A stretch of DNA of 64,000 nt from DAHUXD01 sp963805495 (lineage in GTDB: Bacteria; Acidobacteriota; Thermoanaerobaculia; UBA5066; Gp7-AA6). The stretch is taken from positions 744,001 to 808,000 of the forward strand of contig CAWDUQ010000001.1 in the NCBI GenBank assembly GCA_963805495.1, written 5' to 3'. Position numbers and translations under genes: made by a program. Shown piece by piece: positions 51,456 to 60,006 of this stretch. Every line of letters begins with the position of its first letter. The first letter of the stretch is position 1. Below the pieces are notes generated by a model that saw only the letters and a program-made list of their open reading frames with translations, was not told the origin of the DNA and searched no databases.

Positions 51456-52094
51456 ATGGGGCGGACGGCACGGGTCACGCGGGAGCAGGTGCTGGCGGCG
51501 GCGCGGGAGACGTTCGTCGAGCGCGGCTTCGAAGGCGCCACGCTCGCCGGCATCGGAGCGAAATTGTCGGTGTCGCCCGCCGCGCTGCTCCGCCATGCGC
51601 CGAACAAGCGGGCGCTTTTTCTCGCGTGCATGAGCACGGACGAGCCGGACCTGGCGCCGCTCGCGTTCCTCGAGGGTTTCGACGGCTCGGAGGACCCGCG
51701 GAGGGTCCTGCGACGAGTCGCCGAGACGATGGTCCCCTTCCTCGAGGAGCGGATCCGGCAGATCGTCGCCCGCTGGGTCTATTTCAAGACGATTCCCGGC
51801 GTTGGGCCCATTCCGCTTCCCTTCGATCCGGACGCGCGGCCCACGCCGCCCCAGAAGAACCTGCGCTTTCTCGAGGACTACGTGCGCCGCGCGACGCGGC
51901 GCGGCCGGCTTGCCGTCTCCAATCCGCGCGCCGCGGCTTTCGCGTTCTTCGCCACGGTGCACTCCTTCGTCTTCCTGCAGCATGTGGTGGAAGCGCTCGA
52001 GGAGCCGATGCCGCTCGGCGAATACCTGGACACCGTCCTCGCCGTCTGGACACAGGGCGCCATCGCGCCCGCCGCCAAGGGGAGGAATCGATGA
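51456..52094 (+). CDS. TetR family transcriptional regulator
   Basis: Probable local repressor of the exporter operon that it heads. The 212-residue protein has the N-terminal TetR helix-turn-helix (VLAAARETFVERGFEGATLA, then VSPAALLRHAPNKRALF) and a longer C-terminal ligand-binding helical domain (FFATVHSFVFLQHVVEALEE). ATG at 51456 lies in an AT-rich region unlike the rest of the locus. Its stop overlaps the start of tolC (ATGA). By analogy with E. coli CecR it would sense a toxic compound, but the ligand is unknown. Confidence 0.9.
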   Translation: MGRTARVTREQVLAAARETFVERGFEGATLAGIGAKLSVSPAALLRHAPNKRALFLACMSTDEPDLAPLAFLEGFDGSEDPRRVLRRVAETMVPFLEERIRQIVARWVYFKTIPGVGPIPLPFDPDARPTPPQKNLRFLEDYVRRATRRGRLAVSNPRAAAFAFFATVHSFVFLQHVVEALEEPMPLGEYLDTVLAVWTQGAIAPAAKGRNR

Positions 52095-53674
52095 ATCGAG
52101 CCTCGCTCGCCGCCGCTCTCGTCCTCTGCACCGGCGTCGCTTCGGCCGCCGAACGGAACCTCTCGCTCGCGGAGGCGATCGACCGGGCCCTCGGCAAAAA
52201 CCAGGACATCGCGGTGCAGCGCGAGGCCGAGACCGTCGCCGCGGCCAACCTCCAGCGCGCCGACGGAAGCTACGACCCGGAGTTCCGGCTCGACTTCCGC
52301 TGGCAGGAACAGACCGAGGCCGTCAACTTCATCTTCTCGGGGGCGCCCCCCGGCTCGGTCGGCCCGACCTCGAACGGCGTTCTGGGCCAGGCCGCGGTCA
52401 CTCAACGGCTTCCGACCGGCGGCACGGTCAACCTCGGCACGTCGATCGGCCGCGAAACGACCGACAACATCTTCACGCTGCTGACGCCGGCCTACTCGAC
52501 CTTCGTCGGCATCGACCTGCGCCAGCCGCTCCTGCAGAACCGCGACATCGATCCGGAGCGCCGGCTCATCCGTGTCGCCGGGATCGAGCGCGACCGCTCC
52601 CGGGCGCAGCTCCAGGCGGTCGTGGCCGATACGGTCGCTGCCGTCGAGCGGGCCTATTGGACACTCGCGGCGGCAAATCGCGACGTCGCGGTCCGCGAGG
52701 AGTCGGTCCGCCTCGCCGAGGCCCAGGAGTCGGACACGCGCTCCCGAATCGAGGCGGGCTTCCTCTCCGAGTCCGACATCGCCGTGCCGCAGGCCGAGGT
52801 CGAGCGCCGGCGCGTCGACCTTTATGTGGCGCGCGAGGCCGCCCAGCGCGCGGCCCTCGACCTCAAGACGCTGATGCTCGACGAACCGGGCGACTCCCTC
52901 TGGGACGAAACGCTGCGGCCGAGCGATCCGCCCGAGACGCCGGTCGTGCCGCTCGACGTGTCCCGGGATCTCGCCGAAGCGCCGGATCGGCGGCCCGAGG
53001 TCGCCGAAGCGGCGACGGGCCTCGCCCGGCGCGACGTCGACGCGGCGGCCGCGAAGAACCGTGTCCTTCCGCGTTTCGATCTCGTCGCGTCGTACGGGCG
53101 GTACGGCCTGGCCGGCACCGTCAATCCGGACCTCGTGACGATTCCCAACTTTCCGGTCACGATCCCGCCGCAGGTCCTCGGCGGTCTCGGCCGGTCCTAC
53201 GGGACGATCGGGGAGAACGCCTTTCCCGACGCGACGGTCGGCTTCACGTTCGGGCTTCCGATCGGAAACCGCTCGGCGCGCGCGGACGTGGCCGCCGCGG
53301 AGGCCGAGCGCCGGCAGGCCGCGATCGTCCTCGCACAGCAGAAACAGCGGGTCGGCGTCGAGGTCCGGACGGCGGCCCTGGCGGTCGAGGCCGCGGCCCA
53401 GTCGATCGAGGCCGCGCAGGCGGGGTTGCGCGCGGCCCGCACGCAACTCGAGGCCGAGAACGTCCGGTTCGCGGCGGGAGTGACGTCCAACTTCTTCGTC
53501 CTGACGCGCCAGAACGAGCTCGCCCAGGCGGCCCGCACCGAGACGGCCGCCCTGACGGGCTATCGCCGGGCGCTCGCCGACTATGCGCGGGCCACGGGGA
53601 CGCTTCTCGCGCAGCATCACATCCAGTTTGCCGAGGACGGTCCGGCCGTCGCGGCCGCGGGAGGTTCCCGATGA
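52091..53674 (+). CDS. TolC family outer membrane efflux protein
   Basis: Outer-membrane exit duct of the tripartite ABC exporter. The 527-residue protein has a signal peptide (RASLAAALVLCTGVASAAE) and LSLAEAIDRALGKNQDIAVQ typical of the family. The motifs TPAYSTFVGIDLRQPLL and FAAGVTSNFFVLTRQNELAQ are nearly the same as in the orphan TolC at 37690. It overlaps TetR upstream and the membrane fusion protein downstream by four bases each, which ties it to this operon. Confidence 0.92.
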   Translation: MNRASLAAALVLCTGVASAAERNLSLAEAIDRALGKNQDIAVQREAETVAAANLQRADGSYDPEFRLDFRWQEQTEAVNFIFSGAPPGSVGPTSNGVLGQAAVTQRLPTGGTVNLGTSIGRETTDNIFTLLTPAYSTFVGIDLRQPLLQNRDIDPERRLIRVAGIERDRSRAQLQAVVADTVAAVERAYWTLAAANRDVAVREESVRLAEAQESDTRSRIEAGFLSESDIAVPQAEVERRRVDLYVAREAAQRAALDLKTLMLDEPGDSLWDETLRPSDPPETPVVPLDVSRDLAEAPDRRPEVAEAATGLARRDVDAAAAKNRVLPRFDLVASYGRYGLAGTVNPDLVTIPNFPVTIPPQVLGGLGRSYGTIGENAFPDATVGFTFGLPIGNRSARADVAAAEAERRQAAIVLAQQKQRVGVEVRTAALAVEAAAQSIEAAQAGLRAARTQLEAENVRFAAGVTSNFFVLTRQNELAQAARTETAALTGYRRALADYARATGTLLAQHHIQFAEDGPAVAAAGGSR

Positions 53675-54657
53675 GAATGGTTCGAGGGTTGCTCCTCCCC
53701 GTCGGTCTGGCGGCGTCGCTCCTCGCCTGCCGCGCGAAGGACGACGGAAAGATCGTCCACCTGAGCGGCCGGATCGAGGCGCCGCTCGTCGATCTCGCCC
53801 CGAAGGTTTCGGGACGCGTGGTCGCGGTCCTCGTCCGCGAGGGGGACCGCGTCAAGGCGGGAGAAGTGCTTGCGCGGCTCGATCTCGGCGAGACCGCTCT
53901 CGCCGTGGAGCGCGACCGTGAAAACGTTCGCTCGGCGGAGGCCAGGTACGAGGACCTCGCATCGGGCAGCCGAAAGCCCGAGATCTCGGCCGCCGAGGCC
54001 GAGGTCAGCGACCGCCGCGCGGCCGTCGAGCTCGCGCGCCGGGAGCTCGAGCGCCAGAACATGCTTCTCGAAAAGAAGGTCGGCACCGAGCGCGATCACG
54101 ACCGGGCGAAGACCGACCTCGAGCGTGCCGAGGCGGTGCTCAAGGCGAGCCAGGACCGCCTGCGACTCGCCGTGGAGGGATCCCGGCACGACCAGACCGC
54201 CGGCGCCCGCTTCGACGCCGACCGTGCGCGGGTCCAGCTCAAGCAGTCGGAGACGGTCGCGAAGGAGGCCGAGATCCGCGCGCCGGCCGACGGCGTCATC
54301 CTCCACCGGATGGCCGAGCCCGGGCTTCTGCTCGCGGCGGGCCAACCCGCCCTGACCATGGCCTTTCTCGACCGCCTCTACGTGCGCACTTTCATTCCCG
54401 AGACCCGGCTCGGCCGTGTGCGGACGGGCCAGAGCGCCCGGGTCAGCGTCGACGCCTTCCCCGGCAGGACGTTCGAAGCCCGCGTCGCCGAGATTTCGCC
54501 GGACGCCGAGTTCACGCCGAAACCGGTCGAGACCAGGAACGAGCGCGTCAACCTGGTGTACTCGACCAAGGTGGACCTCGTGGCCGGCTGGAAAGATCCG
54601 CTCGTGCCGGGGCAGCCCGCGAACGTCGCCGTCGACACGGAGAGCGCTCCGCGATGA
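53671..54657 (+). CDS. HlyD/YbhG-type membrane fusion lipoprotein
   Basis: Periplasmic adaptor between the ABC pump and TolC, 328 residues. The N-terminus is a lipoprotein signal (LLPVGLAASLLACRAK) with Cys20 as likely lipid site. Then come the biotinyl-lipoyl half (GRIEAPLVDLAPKVSGRVVA), a long alpha-helical hairpin (residues about 85-195, with ARRELERQNMLLEKKVGTER), the second lipoyl half (EIRAPADGVILHRMAEPG) and a beta-barrel (RTGQSARVSVDAFPGRTFEA). It overlaps both neighbours by four bases. The layout matches E. coli YbhG. Confidence 0.92.
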   Translation: MRMVRGLLLPVGLAASLLACRAKDDGKIVHLSGRIEAPLVDLAPKVSGRVVAVLVREGDRVKAGEVLARLDLGETALAVERDRENVRSAEARYEDLASGSRKPEISAAEAEVSDRRAAVELARRELERQNMLLEKKVGTERDHDRAKTDLERAEAVLKASQDRLRLAVEGSRHDQTAGARFDADRARVQLKQSETVAKEAEIRAPADGVILHRMAEPGLLLAAGQPALTMAFLDRLYVRTFIPETRLGRVRTGQSARVSVDAFPGRTFEARVAEISPDAEFTPKPVETRNERVNLVYSTKVDLVAGWKDPLVPGQPANVAVDTESAPR

Positions 54658-55550
54658 TCGAGGCGCGCGGCCTCGTGAAGGACTTCGGGAAGCATCGGGC
54701 CCTGAAGGGTATCGACCTGTCGATCCGGGCCGGGGAGCTCTTCGGTCTCATCGGCCCGGACGGCGCCGGCAAGACGACCTTCTTTCGCCTGGTGGCGGGC
54801 CTTCTCGAGCCGACGGCGGGCAGCGTCGTGCGCGAGCGCGGCACGGCGTTCGGATTCGTCCCGCAGCGCTTCGGCCTGTACGAAGACCTGTCGATCGACG
54901 AAAACCTGCGCCTCCGGGCCAGGCTTTACGGCGTCGAGGACGCGGAAGCCGAGCGGCGCGCCGCGGACCTGCTCGCGCGCGTCGGACTCGACCGGTTCGG
55001 AGCGCGCCTCGCGGGAGCGCTCTCGGGAGGGATGAAGCAGAAACTCTCGCTCGTGGCGGCGCTTCTGACGCGGCCGCCGCTCCTTCTTCTCGACGAGCCG
55101 ACGACGGGCGTCGACCCGGTCTCGCGCCGCGAGTTCTGGGGCCTCCTCAACGAGCTCCACCACGAGGGGCTGACCATCGTGATCTCGACGCCTTACATGG
55201 ACGAGGCGGAATATGCCTCCCGGATCGGCTTTCTCGACGAGGGGAGGCTCTCGGCCCTCGGCACGCGCGAGGAAATCGTGGCTTCCTATCCGCGGCGCCT
55301 CCTCGTCGTTCGCTCGTCGGACCGCGTCCGGGTGCGCGAGCGCCTGGCCGCGAGCTCCGAGGTCGACGACGTGTCGCTCTTCGGGAGCTGGCTGCACGTC
55401 CGCGGCGCGGAAGGCGCGGGGGACGAGTTGGCCGACCTCGTCCGGCAAAGGCTCGCCGGGCTCGTGCCGCCGGACGACGTCGAGTCCCTCGCACCCTCCC
55501 TCGAAGACGTCTTCGTGCTGAAGAGCGAGGAAGAAGGAGCGCTGGCGTGA
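54654..55550 (+). CDS. ABC exporter ATPase, first subunit (YbhF N-terminal-half-like)
   Basis: Nucleotide-binding subunit of 298 residues. Motifs are Walker A GPDGAGKT, signature LSGGMKQ, and Walker B LLLLDEPTTGVD. The switch (H-loop) position, where the partner has TTHYMDE, reads STPYMDE, so the usual histidine is replaced by proline. In E. coli YbhF the two ATPase halves are fused; here they are separate genes with GTGA overlap. Together they probably form a heterodimer with one consensus and one degenerate ATP site. Confidence 0.92.
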   Translation: MIEARGLVKDFGKHRALKGIDLSIRAGELFGLIGPDGAGKTTFFRLVAGLLEPTAGSVVRERGTAFGFVPQRFGLYEDLSIDENLRLRARLYGVEDAEAERRAADLLARVGLDRFGARLAGALSGGMKQKLSLVAALLTRPPLLLLDEPTTGVDPVSRREFWGLLNELHHEGLTIVISTPYMDEAEYASRIGFLDEGRLSALGTREEIVASYPRRLLVVRSSDRVRVRERLAASSEVDDVSLFGSWLHVRGAEGAGDELADLVRQRLAGLVPPDDVESLAPSLEDVFVLKSEEEGALA

Positions 55551-56497
55551 GCGTCGCCGCCCCGGAGATTTTCCTGGAAGCGCGCGGGCTGACGCGGCGC
55601 TTCGGCGACTTCACGGCCGTCGACGCCGTCAGCTTCGCCGTCCCGCGCGGCCGGGTCTTCGGCTTCCTGGGGCCCAACGGTTCCGGCAAGTCGACGACCA
55701 TCCGGATGCTCACGGGGCTGCTCGAGCCGACGTCCGGTTCGGCCGTCGGCTTCGGAGGACTCGAGGTGGCTCGAGACACGGAGGAGTGGAAGCGGCGCCT
55801 CGGCTACATGAGCCAGAAGTTTTCTCTCTACGTCGATCTGACGGTCGAGGAGAACCTGCGCTTTTTCGGATCGATCTACGGGCTCGAGCCGGCGCGGCTG
55901 GAGGAGCGGATCCGTGCGCTCGCCGCGCGGCTCGAGTTCGAAGCGCTGCGGCCGATCATGACCGAGACCCTCTCGACGGGCCAGCGGCAGCGGGTGGCGC
56001 TCGCGGCTGCCCTCCTGCACGAGCCGGAGCTCCTCTTTCTCGACGAGCCCACGGGCGGGGTCGATCCTCGCGGCCGCCGGCTCTTCTGGGACCTCATCTA
56101 CGAGCTCGCCGCCGAGCGCGGCATGACGGTGCTCGTGACGACCCACTACATGGACGAGGCGGAGCAGTGCGACCGCCTGGCGTTCATCCTCGACGGGGCG
56201 CTGATCGCCGAGGGCACACCGCACGACCTGAAGGCGGACCTCGAAGGCCGGATCTTCGAGGTCGTGACGGCCGGCGACCCGTTCGCCGCCCTCGCCCGGA
56301 TCCGGGACGACGCCTCCCTCGAGGACGCGTATCTCTTCGGCGTGCGGCTGCGCATCGTCGTTCGCCGCGGGCACGAGGCGGAGGCGCGCTCGCTCCTCGG
56401 GCCGCTCGGCGAGCCGCGGGAAGCGGAACCGTCGCTCGAAGACGTCTTCGTCTCGCTCGCGCGCCGGCGGACGGCCCGGGACCGGGTGGCGTCGTGA
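55547..56497 (+). CDS. ABC exporter ATPase, second subunit (YbhF C-terminal-half-like)
   Basis: Nucleotide-binding subunit of 316 residues. Walker A is GPNGSGKS, the signature is LSTGQRQ (a LSGGQ variant), Walker B is LLFLDEPTGGVD, and the H-loop TTHYMDE is intact. The C-terminal 80 residues form a small regulatory domain (RIFEVVTAGDPFAALARI). GTG start and stop both overlap the neighbouring genes. The degenerate features of the two ATPases (proline H-loop in one, LSTGQ in the other) would meet in the same composite ATP site of a head-to-tail dimer. Confidence 0.92.
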   Translation: MSVAAPEIFLEARGLTRRFGDFTAVDAVSFAVPRGRVFGFLGPNGSGKSTTIRMLTGLLEPTSGSAVGFGGLEVARDTEEWKRRLGYMSQKFSLYVDLTVEENLRFFGSIYGLEPARLEERIRALAARLEFEALRPIMTETLSTGQRQRVALAAALLHEPELLFLDEPTGGVDPRGRRLFWDLIYELAAERGMTVLVTTHYMDEAEQCDRLAFILDGALIAEGTPHDLKADLEGRIFEVVTAGDPFAALARIRDDASLEDAYLFGVRLRIVVRRGHEAEARSLLGPLGEPREAEPSLEDVFVSLARRRTARDRVAS

Positions 56498-57609
56498 AGC
56501 GGCTCCTGGCGCTGACCTGGAAGGAGTTCCTGCAGCTCCGGCGCGACCGGATCACGATGCGCATGATCCTGTTCGTGCCGATCATGCAGACGCTGATCTT
56601 CGGCTACGCGATCAACTACGACGTCAAGCACCTGCGGACCGTCGTCCTCGACGAGGCCAAGTCGGTCGAGAGCCGCGACCTGATCTCCAAGATGACGGCG
56701 ACCGAGTACTTCCGCGTCGTCGGCCACGTATCCTCCTTCGAGCAGTTGCGCCGGGAGCTCGATTCCGCACACGCCTCCGTGGGCCTCGTCATCGACGCCG
56801 ACTTCGGCAAGAACGTCCACCGCGGCGCGCCGGCCCAGGCCCTTCTCATCGTGGACGCCTCGGACACGACGACGTCGAGCCAGGCCATGTCGATCGCCTC
56901 CGGCATCGCCAACGGGCTGTCGATCCGCGTCCTTGCGCGCCGCGCCGGATGGGAGTGGCCGCAGCTGCCGGTCGACCTGCGGGTGCGGCCCTGGTACAAC
57001 CCGGACCTGAAGACCGCGACCTTCATCATCCCCGGGCTGATCGCGATCATCCTCACGTTCACGCTCATCCAGTTCACGGCCTCGGCGATCGTTCGCGAGC
57101 GCGAGCGCGGGACGCTCGAGCAGCTCCAGGTCACGCCCGCGACGCGGGTCGAGATCATCCTGGGCAAGATCCTGCCGTTCACCGTGATCGGCTACGTCCA
57201 GTTGACGATGACCCTCATCCTGATGCGCTTTCTCTTCGGCATCGTGATCCAGGGGTCCGTCCTCGAGCTCTACGCCGTCGGGCTGCTCTTCATCGCCGCG
57301 GTCCTGGGGCTCGGGATGCTGATCTCGACCGTCGCGAAGACCCAGATGCAGGCGATGCAGATGTCGACCTTCGTTCTGCTGCCGTTCGTCTTCCTCTCGG
57401 GGTACGTCTTCCCGATCGACGGCATGCCGGGGATCTTTCAGGCCCTGTCCCGGCTGATCCCGGCCCGCTACTTCATCGAAGTCCTGCGGGGGATCATCCT
57501 GCGCGGCGCGGGCCTCGCGGAGCTCTGGCAGCCCGTCGCGTGGCTGACCCTCTACACCGTCCTCATCATCACCCTCGCCATCGCCCGCTTCAAGAAGACC
57601 ACCGAGTAG
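56494..57609 (+). CDS. ABC-2 type exporter permease (YbhS/YbhR-like)
   Basis: Membrane subunit of 371 residues. The ABC-2 layout is clear: one N-terminal span (MILFVPIMQTLIFGYAINYD), a periplasmic domain of about 130 residues, then five more spans (FIIPGLIAIILTFTLIQFTA, YAVGLLFIAAVLGLGMLIST, MSTFVLLPFVFLSGYVFPID). The amphipathic RERERGTLEQLQVTPATRVE connects spans as usual. E. coli has two permeases, YbhS and YbhR; only one is encoded here and the operon ends with it, so a homodimer is likely. Start is GTG overlapping the ATPase stop. Confidence 0.92.
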   Translation: MKRLLALTWKEFLQLRRDRITMRMILFVPIMQTLIFGYAINYDVKHLRTVVLDEAKSVESRDLISKMTATEYFRVVGHVSSFEQLRRELDSAHASVGLVIDADFGKNVHRGAPAQALLIVDASDTTTSSQAMSIASGIANGLSIRVLARRAGWEWPQLPVDLRVRPWYNPDLKTATFIIPGLIAIILTFTLIQFTASAIVRERERGTLEQLQVTPATRVEIILGKILPFTVIGYVQLTMTLILMRFLFGIVIQGSVLELYAVGLLFIAAVLGLGMLISTVAKTQMQAMQMSTFVLLPFVFLSGYVFPIDGMPGIFQALSRLIPARYFIEVLRGIILRGAGLAELWQPVAWLTLYTVLIITLAIARFKKTTE

Positions 57610-57627
57610 CCCGGGGTCGGCCTGACC

Positions 57628-57996
57628 CTATCGGATGGAGACGGCGATGCCGTTCTCGAACACGACGGTCTTGCCGACGCTGCGGTAGGTCCAGGTCTCG
57701 CGGGCGACGCCCGCGTCGGTGGTCTCGGTCGAGACGTCGTCGGGGGAGCCGAGGAGAGAACGGACCTGGTCGGGCGTCATGTTCTCCGTCACGGTGCCCG
57801 TCGAGGGTTGATCGATCTCGCGGCCGATCGCGTCGCCCGCGGCCGTGCGCGCGCCGCTCGCCGCCGCCGCGGCCCGGGCGCGGTCGATGGGGGAGCCGCG
57901 CGTCTCACCCGGCGTCGAGCGGGTCAGCAGGCCCTGCGTCTTGACGAGGTAGGCGACGACTCCGACGGCGGCGATGAGCAGCAGCAGCCTCTTCAT
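57628..57996 (-). CDS. Small exported protein with SmpA/BamE-like domain
   Basis: Protein of 122 residues with an N-terminal hydrophobic segment (RLLLLIAAVGVVAYLVK) that may anchor it, an Ala/Arg-rich linker, and a C-terminal fold MTPDQVRSLLGSPDDV...TWTYR. The latter is the helix-helix-strand pattern of SmpA/OmlA/BamE-like domains, often found in envelope proteins. No role in outer membrane assembly can be claimed from this alone. It is convergent with the exporter permease and divergent from the tag-like glycosylase. Confidence 0.7.
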   Translation of the reverse strand: MKRLLLLIAAVGVVAYLVKTQGLLTRSTPGETRGSPIDRARAAAAASGARTAAGDAIGREIDQPSTGTVTENMTPDQVRSLLGSPDDVSTETTDAGVARETWTYRSVGKTVVFENGIAVSIR

Positions 57997-58041
57997 GACC
58001 CGATGATACGCGCCCCGCGCCGCGGTTAGACTTCGGCGAGC

Positions 58042-58647
58042 ATGAGCTATTGCCGCGCGGCGAAGGGGCACCCGTTTCATGGTCCGTACCACGACCGGGA
58101 GTACGGGTTTCCGGTCCGCTCCGAAGCGGCGCTTCTCGAGCGCCTCGCCCTCGAGATCAACCAGGCGGGCCTCTCCTGGCTCACGATGCTCGTGAAGCGC
58201 GAGAATTTCCGGCGCGCGTTCGCGGACTTCGACCCCGACGCCGTCGCGGCCTTCGGGGCACGCGAAAAGCGGCGCCTGATGTCCGACGCCGGCATCGTCC
58301 GCAATCGTCTCAAGATCGCGGCGGTCATCGAGAATGCGCGGCGCCTCGTCGCGATCCGGGAGACGCACGGGTCATTCGCGCGGTGGCTCGACGCCCATCA
58401 CCCGCGCTCGGCGCGGGAATGGCAGAAGCTCTTCAAGGCGACGTTCGTCTTCACCGGGGGTGAGATCGTGAAATCGTTCCTGCTCAGCACGGGCTACCTG
58501 CGCGGAGCGCACGTGCCGGGCTGCCCGGTCTACGACAGCGTGGCGAAGAAGAAGCCGGCCTGGATGCGGGCGGCGCGGCGAAGGAAGCGGGGCTCGACTC
58601 GGGCGGCCGCTCGAAAGTCCGTCACTTCAGCGGGCCGAACTCCTTGA
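58042..58647 (+). CDS. tag: DNA-3-methyladenine glycosylase I
   Basis: Base-excision repair enzyme removing 3-methyladenine. The 201-residue protein has the Tag active site at the canonical positions: Glu38 and Trp46 in EINQAGLSW. Zinc ligands Cys4 and His17 at the N-terminus, with His157 and Cys161 (HVPGC), match the Tag zinc snap. FADFDPDAVAAFGAREKRRL is also characteristic. The C-terminal 30 residues are basic and overlap by 26 bases the end of the convergent peptidase gene. Confidence 0.92.
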   Translation: MSYCRAAKGHPFHGPYHDREYGFPVRSEAALLERLALEINQAGLSWLTMLVKRENFRRAFADFDPDAVAAFGAREKRRLMSDAGIVRNRLKIAAVIENARRLVAIRETHGSFARWLDAHHPRSAREWQKLFKATFVFTGGEIVKSFLLSTGYLRGAHVPGCPVYDSVAKKKPAWMRAARRRKRGSTRAAARKSVTSAGRTP

Positions 58648-59998
58648 CCTGCTCCTCGACGACCTTTCGATCCCCGACCACGACGATCGTGGCCTTGTCG
58701 TCCTGGAGGTACTTCTTCGCCATCTCCTGCACCTCGGCCGGCGTGACGGCGTAGATCCGCGCCACGTATCCGTTGAGATAGTCGGCCGGCAGTCCGTTCA
58801 GGTCGACGAACTCGAGCTGCCCGGTGATCCCCGCGCGGGAGGAGTTCTGCAGAACGAAGACTCCGGCCCGGTAGTTCTGAAAGGCCTTCAGCTCCTTCTC
58901 CGAGGGCGGTTCGGCCTGGAGGCGGTCGATCTCGCCGAAGATCTCTTTCAGGGCGGGTCCGGTCGCGCTGGTCGTGACGTCGGCGATCTCGATCCAGTAG
59001 GCGTCGCGATACCGGTTGGAAAGCTGTCCCTGCGGCGAATACGTGTAGCCCTTCTGCTCGCGAATGTTGGACGTGATCCGGGAGGCGAAGGAGCCGCCGA
59101 GCAGGACATTGGTGAGGTAGAGCCGGTCCCAGTCGGGGTTCGAGGGGTCGATGACGGGCATTCCGACGTTGAGGGTCGACTGCAGGGCACCCGGACGGTC
59201 GATGAGGTAGACGGCCCGCTCACTCGTCGGCTTCGGCCGCGAGGTATTCGGAGCGGGCCCCCGCTTCCAGTCGGAGAACGTCTTGCGGATGGCGGCCTCC
59301 ATCGCCGCCGCGTCAAACCGGCCGACCACGTAGATGCGCGAGCGCGCGGCGCCGAAGTTGCGCTCGTAGAAGTCGCGGACCTGGGCGACCGTGTAGCCCT
59401 GGAGCATCGCCTCGGTCGGGAAGACGCGCCCGTAGGGATGGTCCCCGTAGAGAACGGCGCGAAACTTCTCCAGGGCCAGCGGCTGGGGCTGGCTCTTCTG
59501 GATCGAGAGCTGGCGGGCGCGGTCGGCCTTCAGGCGGCCGAGCTCGGTTTCGGGGAACTTCGGGTGCTGCGCGACGTCGGCGATGAGGGCCACCATCTCG
59601 GGCCCGAACTCCGAGAGGACGTCGCCGGCGATGTCGGTCCGGTTCGCGCCGACCGCGATCTCCAGGGCGCCGCCCATGCGGGCCGCGTCCTCGGCGATCT
59701 TCGACGCGCTGCGGGTCCGGGTGCCCTCGGAGAGCATGTCGCCGGTCAGGTCGGCGAGCCATACCTCGTCGGCCTTTTCGTCGACGTTGCCGGTCAGCAC
59801 GGCGAGGTTCACGGAGACCTTGGGCACCGTGCCGTACGGAACGAGCGTCACCCCGAGGCCGTTGGGGAGGGTCAGGGTCGTCGGTTTGGGCACCGAAAAG
59901 CCCTTCGGCGCCCCCGGAGCGGGCGGTGCCTGCTTGTCGGCGAGGAGGGCCGGGGCGACGGCGAAGGCGGTGAGGATGGCGGCGGTGGTCTTGTTCAT
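58622..59998 (-). CDS. M16 family peptidase-like subunit lacking the zinc motif
   Basis: Periplasmic protein of 458 residues with a signal peptide (KTTAAILTAFAVAPALLA). It keeps the M16 fold, including the C-terminal half motifs SNIREQKGYTYSPQGQLS and ATIVVVGDRKVVEEQVKEFG. Where active members have HxxEH it reads WLADLTGDML, so it cannot bind zinc. Such inactive subunits pair with an active one, as in mitochondrial processing peptidase. The active partner lies eight bases upstream. The ATG at 59998 is chosen for its signal peptide. Confidence 0.9.
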   Translation of the reverse strand: MNKTTAAILTAFAVAPALLADKQAPPAPGAPKGFSVPKPTTLTLPNGLGVTLVPYGTVPKVSVNLAVLTGNVDEKADEVWLADLTGDMLSEGTRTRSASKIAEDAARMGGALEIAVGANRTDIAGDVLSEFGPEMVALIADVAQHPKFPETELGRLKADRARQLSIQKSQPQPLALEKFRAVLYGDHPYGRVFPTEAMLQGYTVAQVRDFYERNFGAARSRIYVVGRFDAAAMEAAIRKTFSDWKRGPAPNTSRPKPTSERAVYLIDRPGALQSTLNVGMPVIDPSNPDWDRLYLTNVLLGGSFASRITSNIREQKGYTYSPQGQLSNRYRDAYWIEIADVTTSATGPALKEIFGEIDRLQAEPPSEKELKAFQNYRAGVFVLQNSSRAGITGQLEFVDLNGLPADYLNGYVARIYAVTPAEVQEMAKKYLQDDKATIVVVGDRKVVEEQVKEFGPLK

Positions 59999-60006
59999 GG
60001 TCGCTC

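Noticed and set aside
57611..57630. Terminator between the exporter permease and the BamE-like gene
   Set aside because: Only a five-pair stem (GGGTC / GACCC) with no T-run on either strand.
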